39,913 nt of DNA from an uncultured Bacteroidales bacterium (GCA_903864265.1 CAIPFN010000359.1:1-39913); one strand, 5' to 3'. Shown: positions 24,105 to 32,429, counted from the first letter of the stretch. Notes: generated by a model from the sequence alone, not told the origin. Translations and numbers: made by a program.

Positions 24105-24317
24105 ATGGATTTCTCCGGAAAATTAAACTTTACAGACTATTACAAAAGCTACTCAGAATCTCAGGGTGAACTGCGCCGAAGGATATGTGACAGGCTGGAA
24201 ATAAGCTTCAAAACATTCTATAATAAAATGAATGGAAATTCATGGACAACAATAGAACTGGAAGCTATTGAAAAAATAGTAAACGATTTGAATACCGAAC
24301 TTTCAAATGCATTCTGA
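24105..24317 (+). CDS. Small Cro-like DNA-binding protein
   Basis: This 70-residue protein has the helix pattern of a small HTH regulator: GELRRRICDRLEISFKTFYNKMNGNSWTTIELEAIEKIVND. It is divergent from the XRE repressor, starts the rightward early unit, and ends two bases before the LuxR-type gene. By analogy with lambdoid switches it should oppose the repressor and favour lytic growth. This role is inferred from position; the HTH is a moderate match by eye. Confidence 0.68.
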   Translation: MDFSGKLNFTDYYKSYSESQGELRRRICDRLEISFKTFYNKMNGNSWTTIELEAIEKIVNDLNTELSNAF

Positions 24318-24318
24318 T

Positions 24319-24858
24319 ATGAGCAAAGAAATCTATTGGAACGAAACCCGGAATGTTCTTCTAACCGAAGTCATCGAAACCGCTAAAAATATGCGCCTGG
24401 ATGAATGGCCGGGTGAAGATATTCAGCGATACGATTCTGAAATTGCCAGTCAGCGGCCTAAGGTATATAAAGCCCTCTGTGAAGGGTTTGGTTATGGTCC
24501 GCAATTCGCTTTCAACAGGGTTTACCAGTTCTCGGCCTGTAATTTTTCCACGCACGACGGCCGGGCCGATATCGGTGTCGACTGGCTGTTCACGGTCGAA
24601 CGTGTGCCCTGCCCTGTGAGGCATAAATGCAGTGCCGGTTATTGCTCCAACGAAAACATGCTTTCCGTAAGGGAAACGGAGATCGTTAGATTATTCGCCC
24701 AGGGCTGTGACGAAGACTCGATAGCCGTGAAGCTTTTCATTGCGCGCTCAACCGTGCACAACCACATGACGAATATCTACCACAAATTAGGTCTGTCAGG
24801 AAATACCCATCCCGAACGCCTGTTGCTGAGCTACGCCTATTCAAACAAAATAATCTAA
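24319..24858 (+). CDS. LuxR/GerE-type HTH regulator with Cys-rich middle
   Basis: This is 179 residues from the ATG at 24319, one base after the Cro-like stop; an upstream in-frame ATG at 24307 overlaps that gene and is less likely. The C-terminal ~60 residues carry the GerE HTH pattern LSVRETEIVRLFAQGCDEDSIAVKLFIARSTVHNHMTNIYHKLGL. Before it, CPVRHKCSAGYC may bind a metal. The N-terminal half (to about 90) is an alpha/beta domain of unknown type, with no response-regulator motif. Encoded with the Cro-like gene, it may activate early or late genes. An 18-bp repeat follows its stop. Confidence 0.7.
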   Translation: MSKEIYWNETRNVLLTEVIETAKNMRLDEWPGEDIQRYDSEIASQRPKVYKALCEGFGYGPQFAFNRVYQFSACNFSTHDGRADIGVDWLFTVERVPCPVRHKCSAGYCSNENMLSVRETEIVRLFAQGCDEDSIAVKLFIARSTVHNHMTNIYHKLGLSGNTHPERLLLSYAYSNKII

Positions 24859-24860
24859 CC

Positions 24861-24878
24861 GCGTCCCCACGCCATAAC
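24861..24878. repeat. 18-bp direct repeat, copy 2 (early-operon leader)
   Basis: Identical to 23359-23376. It falls between the LuxR-type gene's stop and the ATG at 24889. Together the two copies bracket the repressor/Cro/LuxR control block of about 1.5 kb. Confidence 0.75.
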
Positions 24879-24888
24879 AATCAGAATC

Positions 24889-25071
24889 ATGAAAAGAAAA
24901 ATGTCCCTTTTTCGCGTGTACTATTCCATGATCGTGAATGGTACCGAGTATCCCAAAGATGCACCGTTTTCAGCTGTTTCAACCGATGATGCCGAAAAGC
25001 AGCTGGAGGCCAAATTAAAAGTCTACGGCGTGACTGATTACAAAATCAAAGAAACCCTTAAAGAATCCTGA
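24889..25071 (+). CDS. Small early protein of unknown function
   Basis: This 60-residue basic alpha/beta protein (MKRKMSLFRVYYSMIVNGTEYPKDAPFSAVSTDDAEKQLEAKL) is the first of a run of small early genes. The track start fits a position 10 bases after the 18-bp repeat; ATG 24901 is an alternative. A compact fold with two or three strands and a helix resembles double-psi or KH-like small domains only vaguely. One base separates its stop from the next ATG, so the run is an operon. Confidence 0.5.
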   Translation: MKRKMSLFRVYYSMIVNGTEYPKDAPFSAVSTDDAEKQLEAKLKVYGVTDYKIKETLKES

Positions 25072-25072
25072 C

Positions 25073-25315
25073 ATGAACGAAGACAGCGCATTGAAAATTT
25101 ACCGCGAGCTCTCGATATCTCAGTGCTCGTACAGCAGAACGCTAAAACAGATCAGGAAGGATCTGAACCGTATCAAATATCCTTTTCAGTCACGCAAAAG
25201 CCTGCTTCACGAAGAGCAGCGCATCCTGGAGATGAAGCAATCCGTCGATCTCTCCATCGAAAAAATGGCCGATAACCTCGATAGTTCAATGCTCAAACAA
25301 TTAGGCATATGCTGA
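25073..25315 (+). CDS. Small helical early protein
   Basis: This 80-residue basic helical protein (MNEDSALKIYRELSISQCSYSRTLKQIRKDLNRIKYPFQSR...) follows the previous gene by one base and overlaps the next by 7. Two helical segments rich in Lys/Arg/Glu suggest a small coiled-coil hairpin. No motif is recognised. Confidence 0.5.
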   Translation: MNEDSALKIYRELSISQCSYSRTLKQIRKDLNRIKYPFQSRKSLLHEEQRILEMKQSVDLSIEKMADNLDSSMLKQLGIC

Positions 25316-25563
25316 ATCCGGCGATCATCTTACTTATTATCCTGGGCAGCGCTTTCGTGCTGCTGGTCCTGAGGACCATTTATCTGAACAAGAAAACAGA
25401 TCATTTCAGGAAGAATGTGGAAGTAGGAATGCTTTGCCGTTTCTACGTTAAGGAAGAAAAAAGGATTGGTGTCGTATCTACATATAACGATGGAGATATG
25501 ATCGTAACCGACGAATACAACGACATACATCTTTTGGAAACTTCAGAAATCTACCCGGTATGA
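25309..25563 (+). CDS. Small membrane protein with YajC-like layout
   Basis: This 84-residue protein has a single N-terminal membrane helix (AIILLIILGSAFVLLVLRTIYL, residues 4-25) and then a short basic linker and a small beta-rich domain (VEVGMLCRFYVKEEKRIGVVSTYNDGDMIVTDEYNDIHLLETSEIYPV). Helix plus SH3-like barrel is the layout of YajC, the Sec translocon accessory, but key residues are not similar enough to claim homology. It overlaps both neighbours. As an early inner-membrane protein it could alter host membranes or exclude other phages. Confidence 0.5.
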   Translation: MLNPAIILLIILGSAFVLLVLRTIYLNKKTDHFRKNVEVGMLCRFYVKEEKRIGVVSTYNDGDMIVTDEYNDIHLLETSEIYPV

Positions 25564-25751
25564 CTTATCTACACGTCGAATCCAAGCCATTGCTCCAGAT
25601 CCTGCTCGATTCCTGCAAGGTGAATTTATCGTGCAAAAAAGCAGCTATCGAAGCAAAGCCCGACGATCTCTCCGACCTGAAATGGAAGGTAGCCTATATC
25701 CGGGAGCTGCAGCAGCTTCACGATCATATCGAGGGATTGTTACGAAAATAG
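25560..25751 (+). CDS. Small helical early protein
   Basis: This 63-residue helical protein (MTYLHVESKPLLQILLDSCKVNLSCKKAAIEAKPDDLSDLKWKVAYIRELQQLHDHIEGLLRK) overlaps the previous gene by 4 bases (ATGA). The two-helix hairpin look (C19/C25 near the turn) suggests an oligomer or a binding partner. No family is recognised. Confidence 0.48.
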   Translation: MTYLHVESKPLLQILLDSCKVNLSCKKAAIEAKPDDLSDLKWKVAYIRELQQLHDHIEGLLRK

Positions 25752-25758
25752 TAAGGTC

Positions 25759-26208
25759 ATGTACAAATATGAAATCGTTCCGGATGGTACCGGCTTCTCT
25801 GTCGGTATTACATTTTCGATAAACTCGAAGCAGGTGGAAAGCATCAACCCTTTTTTCTTCAGCGGCGACGATGCATATACCTATGTCGAAAAACATATGA
25901 CGCGCTGGATCCACGATACGCTGGTAAAAATCGTGAGTCATTCCGAAAACGTGAAGCATTGCTCCTTTAACGGCGAATACAAGAATAAACGTCGCAAGAT
26001 GGCCAGCAACCGCCTGAAGGCTTACATCAGAACTTCCGAAACTGAAACTTTGCGCGGAATTACAATGCAGGTACTCAATTATGAGCAAGATCTGCGCGCC
26101 ATTCTTCCTTTTCCAACAAACCCATCTTACCAGAAATCCCTTAATAAACTCGACGACCTGGTAAGTGTCTGTTTACGCATCCGCAAACAATTAAAAAAAG
26201 CAATTTAA
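25759..26208 (+). CDS. Hypothetical early protein
   Basis: This 149-residue protein has an N-terminal alpha/beta part (MYKYEIVPDGTGFSVGITFSINSKQVESINPFFFSGDDAYTYVEKHMTRWIHDTL) and a basic helical C-terminal half (NKRRKMASNRLKAYIRTSETETLRGI). It lies 7 bases after the previous gene and 2 before the next. I recognise no domain; nucleic-acid binding is possible from the basic helices. Confidence 0.5.
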   Translation: MYKYEIVPDGTGFSVGITFSINSKQVESINPFFFSGDDAYTYVEKHMTRWIHDTLVKIVSHSENVKHCSFNGEYKNKRRKMASNRLKAYIRTSETETLRGITMQVLNYEQDLRAILPFPTNPSYQKSLNKLDDLVSVCLRIRKQLKKAI

Positions 26209-26210
26209 AA

Positions 26211-26429
26211 ATGGGAACAGAAATCAGCAGCGCAATTCACTTGCATATCAGCGATTATCAAATAATTGAAAAGGCATTATTGGCATTAAGTAAGAAAAAT
26301 AAAGGTAATGCGGCAAAAACTAAAACAGGTTATGGCACATGCAAAAGTGCTGATAAGCATGATAATCTTATAGCAGAAGCGGAACGTTGCGAAGAAATTA
26401 TTGCATTGCTTTCTGAAGAATTTTCTTGA
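26211..26429 (+). CDS. Small early protein
   Basis: This 72-residue helical protein (MGTEISSAIHLHISDYQIIEKALLALSKKNKGNAAKTKTGYGTCKSADKHDNLIAEAERCEEIIALLSEEFS) is two helices joined by a Lys/Thr/Gly-rich loop. It follows the previous gene by two bases. Codon use is more AT-rich than in its neighbours to the left. No family is recognised. Confidence 0.45.
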   Translation: MGTEISSAIHLHISDYQIIEKALLALSKKNKGNAAKTKTGYGTCKSADKHDNLIAEAERCEEIIALLSEEFS

Positions 26430-26440
26430 ATCATTTTGCC

Positions 26441-26653
26441 ATGTTATCAAAATCAGAAGCGAATCAACTTCAAAATAATGGCCGCATAATCTTACGATCG
26501 CAAATAATAAAAGGAAAATGGGTAATCGTATGCAAAACTTTAAAAGGAGCCTGGTCGCGATACACCAGTGAATGGTATGATTCTCAATTAATGGCCGATT
26601 CAGCCATTCTTAGTCTTGCAGAAAATGATCCAAAAATTTATCACTATAAATAA
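26441..26653 (+). CDS. Small early protein
   Basis: This is 70 residues from the ATG at 26441 (MLSKSEANQLQNNGRIILRSQIIKGKWVIVCKTLKGAWSRYTSEWYDSQLMADSAIL...); the track's TTG start at 26426 overlaps the previous gene and is less likely. A small beta-rich domain with several aromatic residues. No family is recognised. It ends 4 bases before the HNH gene. Confidence 0.45.
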   Translation: MLSKSEANQLQNNGRIILRSQIIKGKWVIVCKTLKGAWSRYTSEWYDSQLMADSAILSLAENDPKIYHYK

Positions 26654-26657
26654 TTCA

Positions 26658-27476
26658 ATGAGCTATCAGAAATTATACTGGCCAAAAGGCGCCGAAAAAT
26701 ATCTCCGGGATAATTACTGCAGGTTTACTACCAAAGAACTTGCCGGTCAGTTTGGGATTACTTATAACCAGGTTAAGAGAAAAGTCATGGAGATGGGATT
26801 GAGAAAAATAGCAGACGAAACAAAATGGAGCAAAGGAGCAATTACATACCTGGTCAACAATTACAAGAATACACGCACGGATATCCTGGCTGAAGCTTTC
26901 AAAATTACAATCTGGCAGGTATATCGGAAAGCGCACCAGCTTGGCCTGATTAAAAGTGAAGCATTTAATGGTTCTGTCCAAAATGGAAGGCTGAATAATC
27001 TTACAGAATCCGGTAAGCGATACAGATTTCCCAAAGGACATATTCCCGCGAATAAGGGAAAGAAAATGACGCCTGAACTTTATGAACGCGCCAGGCAAAC
27101 AATGTTTAAACCTGGACAAGTGCCACAAAATACACTCATCGACGGAATGATTGTTACCAGGCATAATCACAAGGAAAGGGATAGTAAACCATATAAATGG
27201 ATCCGGATTTCAAAAATGAACTGGGAAATGCTACATGTATATAACTGGAAGCAGGTAAACGGCCCGGTTCCGAAGGGAATGATTATCGTTTTCAAAAATG
27301 GAGATACGCTTAATTGCGAAGTGGACAACCTGGAGCTGATCACCAGGCGCGAAAACATGCATAGGAATACGATTCACCGGTATCCGAATGAAATTAAACA
27401 GGTGATCAGAACACTCGAGAAGTTAAACAAAACAATCAGAAATCATGAGCAACAACAATCTGCAGGCACTGCGTAA
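26658..27476 (+). CDS. HNH endonuclease-like protein with tandem HTH repeats
   Basis: This 272-residue protein starts at the ATG at 26658 (MSYQKLYWPKGAEKYL). Two tandem ~45-residue helical repeats, WPKGAEKYLRDNYCRFTTKELAGQFGITYNQVKRKVMEMGL and WSKGAITYLVNNYKNTRTDILAEAFKITIWQVYRKAHQLGL, look like paired HTH DNA-binding units (residues ~7-95). The C-terminal part has the HNH_3-like pattern MLHVYNWKQVNGPVPKGMIIVFKNGDTLNCEVDNLELITRRENM. The stretch GMIIVF lacks the second His common in many active HNH enzymes, so activity is unsure. Such proteins are common in early regions of Bacteroidota phages, often as free-standing homing or packaging nucleases. Confidence 0.7.
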   Translation: MSYQKLYWPKGAEKYLRDNYCRFTTKELAGQFGITYNQVKRKVMEMGLRKIADETKWSKGAITYLVNNYKNTRTDILAEAFKITIWQVYRKAHQLGLIKSEAFNGSVQNGRLNNLTESGKRYRFPKGHIPANKGKKMTPELYERARQTMFKPGQVPQNTLIDGMIVTRHNHKERDSKPYKWIRISKMNWEMLHVYNWKQVNGPVPKGMIIVFKNGDTLNCEVDNLELITRRENMHRNTIHRYPNEIKQVIRTLEKLNKTIRNHEQQQSAGTA

Positions 27477-27723
27477 TCACCTCTTTGATGTGATCGAAAG
27501 ATTAAAAGAATCGAACGATCCGTCAGCGGATACAAAAGACACGATAAGCCTGGAAATAGCAAAAGAGATAACCGAAGCTGCAAAGGTTATCGTCAACTCC
27601 TCTAAGATAGAAGTTGATTTCCTTAGAGTAGCTGAAAAATTGGATAGTTCAGATAAACTGGTCCATAACATGAATCAAACCGGATTTTTTTTAACTGATG
27701 GATCAACACAAACAAAAAAATGA
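27445..27723 (+). CDS. Small helical early protein
   Basis: This 92-residue helical protein (MSNNNLQALRNHLFDVIERLKESNDPSADTKDTISLEIAKEITEAAKVIVNSSKIEVDFLRVAEKLD) overlaps the HNH gene by 32 bases and the SEC-C gene by 4. The pattern NLQ.L..HLF..IERL then I..AK.I...AK.I.NSAK.E.DF recalls a family of small proteins widespread in prophages, with no known function to my knowledge. Confidence 0.55.
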   Translation: MSNNNLQALRNHLFDVIERLKESNDPSADTKDTISLEIAKEITEAAKVIVNSSKIEVDFLRVAEKLDSSDKLVHNMNQTGFFLTDGSTQTKK

Positions 27724-28148
27724 GCAAAAAGCACCCCAAAAACCCAACCACCACCGGCACATCCTATTTCCCTGATCAGAAAAAAGGCCAGCTGATCAGC
27801 ATAAAATACCGCCCGAATAATCCCTGCTTCTGCGGTTTCGGAAAGAAGCAAAAACGATGCTGCGGCGACAAAAACCGATTCATGTCCTCAAACCCAAAAC
27901 CAAATGAGCAAATTATTCAGAAAATCAAGATTGCTGCTGAAGCTCCAGTTTTACCTGCTGAAACTCCAGTTCCTGTACCTGTTATACCTGATAATAATGA
28001 TCCTGCCGCAATGCACGGCAACAAGCCCAAACGCGCGAAGGTATCAACCAAGTCACCACCGCAGGATCCATTACCGCCTCGACCGGTCGAGCATGCGGTA
28101 CCGCGACGTAAGAGGAAAGGATTACTTCCTGTACAACCGGCCGAATAA
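27720..28148 (+). CDS. SEC-C motif protein with proline-rich tail
   Basis: This 142-residue protein has a single SEC-C-type metal-binding motif near residues 36-49 (NNPCFCGFGKKQKRCCG; the usual family pattern is PCPCGSGKKYKKCHG, so the last His is Cys here). It is followed by a long Pro/Thr/Lys-rich, probably disordered tail ending in the basic PRRKRKGLLPVQ. SEC-C motifs bind zinc and often assist protein-nucleic acid or SecB contacts. It lies just before the primase-helicase gene, separated by an AT-rich leader of ACTTTTAA-type repeats, and could be a replication accessory. Confidence 0.65.
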   Translation: MSKKHPKNPTTTGTSYFPDQKKGQLISIKYRPNNPCFCGFGKKQKRCCGDKNRFMSSNPKPNEQIIQKIKIAAEAPVLPAETPVPVPVIPDNNDPAAMHGNKPKRAKVSTKSPPQDPLPPRPVEHAVPRRKRKGLLPVQPAE

Positions 28149-28197
28149 GGTATACTAACTTTTAACTTTTAATTTTTCACTTTTCACTACCCTACCA

Positions 28198-31100
28198 ATG
28201 CTGATCCCCGACGATAAAAAAGCCGAAATTCTCCAGAAATCCGATGTTTTCGATGTGCTTTCCGATTTCCTCGACCTTAAAAAATCAGGCAGCGCCTACG
28301 TGTGCGAATGTCCCATGTGCCACGCTTCCGGAAAAGGCAAAGGACTCCAGGTCACAAAGGCGAAAGGCATTTACAAATGTTTCGGCTGTGGCTTTGGCGG
28401 AAACACTGCAGTAAGTTACCTGCTCGAAGTCGAAAAAAAGAGTTACCCGGATGCGCTGAAATGGCTGGCCGATAAATACAATATCGTTATCGAGGATGGC
28501 CATCCCAAAGGACCACAACGCAAACTCAATAAAAAGCCTGAAACCTTCCGGGACAAACAGCTGAAGCTTTCCGGTATCCCGGATGCTCAGCAAAAGGCAA
28601 CCGTATGGGACGGCGATAAGCAGATTATTGTCGATACCTACGTCGCCGGTACCAGGAACGAATATTACCAGCTCGATTTCTCGAAGGAGACCGACATGAT
28701 CATCTGGTATTACAACCTCGAAGGCCGGCCGGTGATGTACCAAAAACCCAAGAGTACCAAAACCGAACACCTCTACCGGGTCCGCTGGCAGAACCCGAGC
28801 CTGCATTGCGACAAGAGCGGACGTCCGATGAAATATTCATCGCCCTACGGAAGCGGGTCGCATCTGTATATTCCCGAAATGATCAGGCAGATGTACCGCG
28901 ATAAGCGCGTGATAAAACGCCTGTACGTGCAGGAAGGCGAAAAAAAGACGGATAAGTCCTGCATGCATGGTCTGCCAAGCGTGGGCATCATGGGCATCCA
29001 CAACATCGCTTCGGAAGGGAAACTGCCTTACGAATTCCAGCAGATCATAAAGGATTGCCACGTGCAGGAAGTAATGCTCCTGCTCGATGCCGATTGTTAC
29101 GACCTGGGACAAAACCTGCTCCCGGGCGAACGCGTTGATAAGCGTCCCTACAGCTTTTTCTATGCTGTAAGGAATTTCCGGGAATACTTCAAAGCTTTCG
29201 AGAATGAAGGAATCTATCTCGAGATCTATTTCGGCCACGTGAAGCCCAACGAGAAGCACGACAAAGGCATCGACGACCTGTTGACAAATACCCTTACCGG
29301 CAGGGAAATCGCTCTCATGGATGACGTAAACCGGTCGGTGCTCATGAAGGATGGATCGGGCGAATTCGTACAGGTGCATAAGATCTCCACCATGGCCGAT
29401 CTGAAGCTTCTCGAGCTGTGGAACCTTCACAATACCGAATCGTTCGCCAGGCGTTACAAAACGGAACTTTCGGTGCTTCCTGAATTCCTGATCGGGAAAC
29501 ACAAATGGCGCTTCGACGAAAACGGGAAGCTCGAGCCGGCACAGCCGCTGCAGGAAGATGAGATCTACTTCGAAAAGATCACCAGGCGCACACGCGGCGG
29601 CGACGATTACGACACCTTCAAATTCAAATACCGGAAGTGCTATAAATTCCTCAGCCGGCGCGGTTTCGGCCGCTACGAATACGGCGGCCAGGATAAATAC
29701 ACCTGGGTGCATATCGAGAACCGGATCGTAAAGGAAATCGTTCCGCATAAAGTGCGCGATTACGTGCTCGAGTTTACCGAGGCCATCGCCGAGCAGGCCG
29801 ATATCGACGAAGTGATGGACATGTTTTTCCGCGGCTCAAAAATGTATTTGGGCCCCGACAGCCTCAGCCATCTCTCTTATGTATATCCGCATTTTGAGAC
29901 TTCTGAAAAGGATTCACAGATCATGTTTTTCCGCGATAAATACTGGATGATCACGGCCGAAGGCATTGAAGAGCATCCCATGGGCGACCTGAAGCATATG
30001 GTGTGGAAGGATAAGGTGCGGGAATTTGATGCCAGGCTCGTAGCGAAGGAATTCAACGTGGTTACGCGCATCGACGACGACTTCCTGAAGGCGAACCCGG
30101 CGAAAGCTGCAATGCTTGAGGACTACAAAGGGCAGTTTGATATCATTGCTTCCAAAGAAGCCAGGGAATGCCATTTCCAGCAGTTCCTGATCAACACCGG
30201 CGAATTCTTCTGGGATAAATTCATCGATAACAAGGAGGGCTGGAAACCAAAGCTCGAGAACGGCAAGCCGGTGGATACCCGCTCGCTGGCCGAGAAATTT
30301 GAAACAAACCTGCATTTCCTGAGCAAAACGACCGCATTCGGGTTCCTGCTGCATCATTACCGTGATAAGAGCTGCGAGAAAGCTGTGATAGGCATGGATG
30401 GCAAGATTGGCGTAGTAGGCGACTCGAACGGCCGCTCAGGGAAAAGTATTTTCGGTTTCGGCCTGGCGGAAGTCGTGCCTCAGCATGTGATCCCAGGGAA
30501 GGCCAAGGACCTGATGGAAGATAAGTTCCTCCTGGAGGGCGTTACCGAGAAAACGGAAAACATCTTCATCAACGACGTGCGCGCCAATTTCGATTTTGAA
30601 TTCCTGTTTCCGCTTATCGAGGACAAGCTCGTGATCAACGCCAAGGGCTCGCAGAAATACACCCTGCCCAAATCATCCATCCAGAAGTTCTACATTGCCA
30701 CGAACCACGCCATCAACGGCGACACCGGGTCGTACCGGGACCGGCAACACCTGATCGCCTTCAGCGATTACTACAACGAAAATCATAAGCCGGTTGATGA
30801 TTTTGGCGTAACCTTTTTCGATGCCTGGGACGACATCCAGCGCAACCTGTTTTACAATTACGCGGCCTATGCCTTGCATCTTTATTTCAAGGCCGCCAGG
30901 ATGGGTTGGGGCGTGAATGGTTCCGGTCTCATCCAGTGCCCGGTGCAGCGCCTCGAACGCCGTAAGCTGCGGCAGTTTATCGGCGAAACATTCCTCACCT
31001 GGGCCGACGAATATTACGGCGCCGGCGACGATATCCGTGAAGCCGATATCGGGCAGGATCCGGGTACCGGTCTCCCGATCACGAATTCCCATATCAACAC

Positions 31101-31323
31101 ACGCATCTTCCGGAAGGAATTATGGGACGATTTTATCGAGAACAATAAGCAGGAAAGCAAGTATATGAACGCCCATAAATTCAAGAAAAAACTCATCGCC
31201 TGGTGCAAGTTCCGCGGCCTGGCTTTCAATCCGCAGAAACAGGAATTCGACGGCATGATAAGCGACGATAAATCGGGCGGAAAGGAATTTTTTACGGTTG
31301 CAAATTCGAGGTATGCTTTATGA
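28198..31323 (+). CDS. Primase-helicase (CHC2 zinc finger, TOPRIM, SF3-like helicase)
   Basis: At 1041 residues this is the largest protein here and the core replication enzyme. The N-terminus carries a CHC2-type zinc ribbon (C38-x2-C41-H42 ... C61-x2-C64) as in DnaG primases. A TOPRIM-like core follows, with LYVQEGEKKTDK (near 242) and VMLLLDADCYD (near 295) supplying the acidic metal sites. The C-terminal third has a D5/SF3-like ATPase: Walker A GDSNGRSGKS (about 740-749), acidic ENIFINDVRANFDFEFLF as Walker B equivalent (about 786-803), sensor KFYIATNHAINGD and arginine-finger-like SYRDRQ. It would prime and unwind DNA at the origin. It is coupled to the next gene by a 4-base overlap. Confidence 0.88.
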   Translation: MLIPDDKKAEILQKSDVFDVLSDFLDLKKSGSAYVCECPMCHASGKGKGLQVTKAKGIYKCFGCGFGGNTAVSYLLEVEKKSYPDALKWLADKYNIVIEDGHPKGPQRKLNKKPETFRDKQLKLSGIPDAQQKATVWDGDKQIIVDTYVAGTRNEYYQLDFSKETDMIIWYYNLEGRPVMYQKPKSTKTEHLYRVRWQNPSLHCDKSGRPMKYSSPYGSGSHLYIPEMIRQMYRDKRVIKRLYVQEGEKKTDKSCMHGLPSVGIMGIHNIASEGKLPYEFQQIIKDCHVQEVMLLLDADCYDLGQNLLPGERVDKRPYSFFYAVRNFREYFKAFENEGIYLEIYFGHVKPNEKHDKGIDDLLTNTLTGREIALMDDVNRSVLMKDGSGEFVQVHKISTMADLKLLELWNLHNTESFARRYKTELSVLPEFLIGKHKWRFDENGKLEPAQPLQEDEIYFEKITRRTRGGDDYDTFKFKYRKCYKFLSRRGFGRYEYGGQDKYTWVHIENRIVKEIVPHKVRDYVLEFTEAIAEQADIDEVMDMFFRGSKMYLGPDSLSHLSYVYPHFETSEKDSQIMFFRDKYWMITAEGIEEHPMGDLKHMVWKDKVREFDARLVAKEFNVVTRIDDDFLKANPAKAAMLEDYKGQFDIIASKEARECHFQQFLINTGEFFWDKFIDNKEGWKPKLENGKPVDTRSLAEKFETNLHFLSKTTAFGFLLHHYRDKSCEKAVIGMDGKIGVVGDSNGRSGKSIFGFGLAEVVPQHVIPGKAKDLMEDKFLLEGVTEKTENIFINDVRANFDFEFLFPLIEDKLVINAKGSQKYTLPKSSIQKFYIATNHAINGDTGSYRDRQHLIAFSDYYNENHKPVDDFGVTFFDAWDDIQRNLFYNYAAYALHLYFKAARMGWGVNGSGLIQCPVQRLERRKLRQFIGETFLTWADEYYGAGDDIREADIGQDPGTGLPITNSHINTRIFRKELWDDFIENNKQESKYMNAHKFKKKLIAWCKFRGLAFNPQKQEFDGMISDDKSGGKEFFTVANSRYAL

Positions 31324-32006
31324 AAAATGCTGTGAAAACACAAAAAACAGAACATCCAATCTTATTCAGTACGTCCATGGTTCAGGCAATTCTGAAAGGC
31401 CAAAAAACGAAGACCAGGAGAATTTTAAAGGTTAAAGGATGCAAATCATTTATTCCTGCTCCTTCACAAGACTGGGATGTTGAAACCCTGATCAAATGGG
31501 GCGCTTTGGATAAGTGTAATTATGGAAAGATCGGAGACAAACTTTGGGTGCGCGAAACATTTGAAGAAGGATGCATGGGTGATTATATATATAAGGCCGA
31601 TCGTTCTGAACTTGAAATAAAGCAATATAAAGAATGCGGCTATACATGGAAGCCCTCCATCTATATGCCTAAAAAAGCTGCAAGGATCTGGTTGCAGATT
31701 GAATCTTTGAAAATTGAACGATTGCAGGATATCAGCGAAGATGATGCTAAATCTGAAGGAATAAAAAGAGCTTTTTATGATGACGAATATCATTACCTGG
31801 TATATCCACCAAAAGAAAAAAACAAAGGCTTATTTGCTGGTCCGTGCAGAATAGATGGATCATATGTTTCAGTTAACAGTGCTTTCGGAGGTTATACACC
31901 AGCTACATATTCTTTTCATTCATTATGGGATTCCATCAATGGTGGTGGTAATTGGGATAAAAACCCATGGGTATGGGTAATCGAGTTTAAACGAATTAAT
32001 TTATAA
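31320..32006 (+). CDS. ASCH-like phage protein
   Basis: This 228-residue protein shows the pattern ILFSTSMVQAILKGQKTKTRR, then KIGDKLWVRETF, YKAD..., WKPSIYMPKKAARIWLQIESLKIERLQDISEDDAKSEGI, and NPWVWVIEFKRI. This arrangement is common in phage-encoded proteins with an ASCH/PUA-like RNA-binding fold. The family is frequent near replication genes in phages of many hosts; its job is not established. It overlaps the primase-helicase by 4 bases and is AT-rich relative to that gene, suggesting separate origin. Confidence 0.6.
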   Translation: MKNAVKTQKTEHPILFSTSMVQAILKGQKTKTRRILKVKGCKSFIPAPSQDWDVETLIKWGALDKCNYGKIGDKLWVRETFEEGCMGDYIYKADRSELEIKQYKECGYTWKPSIYMPKKAARIWLQIESLKIERLQDISEDDAKSEGIKRAFYDDEYHYLVYPPKEKNKGLFAGPCRIDGSYVSVNSAFGGYTPATYSFHSLWDSINGGGNWDKNPWVWVIEFKRINL

Positions 32007-32009
32007 TTT

Positions 32010-32429
32010 ATGGAAACAAAAACAGCCTATAAAGGTCCAACCCTCGGCTCACTGCTGGAAGCTCCTGCAGAACCGGTCATAACACTTCAGCAGGCCGATC
32101 CTGCGCAATGGATGTTCCATACCTTCCGCAATGCCTGGGACTGGTGCGAAGCGCTCTCAGAAGCCGACAAACAATACCTGGCCGATGTTATTTCATTCGT
32201 GAAGGATCTGCCGGAAGCTGTAACGCTTATCAGCTCCAAGGTAAAGACTGAGAACCAGGAAATCTTTTACCGCTCATGCAGCTACGCGATGATCATGTAT
32301 AGCCTGTTTAACCAGGTAACATTTAATTCGGATTACACGGCGCTGAAACGCATTCCATATCTGCCTGAGATTGCGATAGAAATCCCTGCAGGGGAATTAG
32401 TGGAGGAAAATGAAGCTATAAACAGTTAA
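32010..32429 (+). CDS. Hypothetical early protein
   Basis: This 139-residue mostly helical protein (METKTAYKGPTLGSLLEAPAEPVITLQQADPAQWMFHTFRNAWDWCEALSEADKQYLADVISFVKDLPEAVTLISSKVKTENQEIFYRSCSYAMIMYSLFN) has an unstructured Pro/Ala-rich start and an acidic C-terminus. It follows the ASCH-like gene by 3 bases. Helical pattern with aromatic residues; no family recognised. Confidence 0.48.
   Translation: METKTAYKGPTLGSLLEAPAEPVITLQQADPAQWMFHTFRNAWDWCEALSEADKQYLADVISFVKDLPEAVTLISSKVKTENQEIFYRSCSYAMIMYSLFNQVTFNSDYTALKRIPYLPEIAIEIPAGELVEENEAINS

Noticed and set aside
28837-29748. 303-codon minus-strand ORF opposite the primase-helicase
   Set aside because: Shadow ORF; the + strand carries the conserved zinc, TOPRIM and ATPase motifs.
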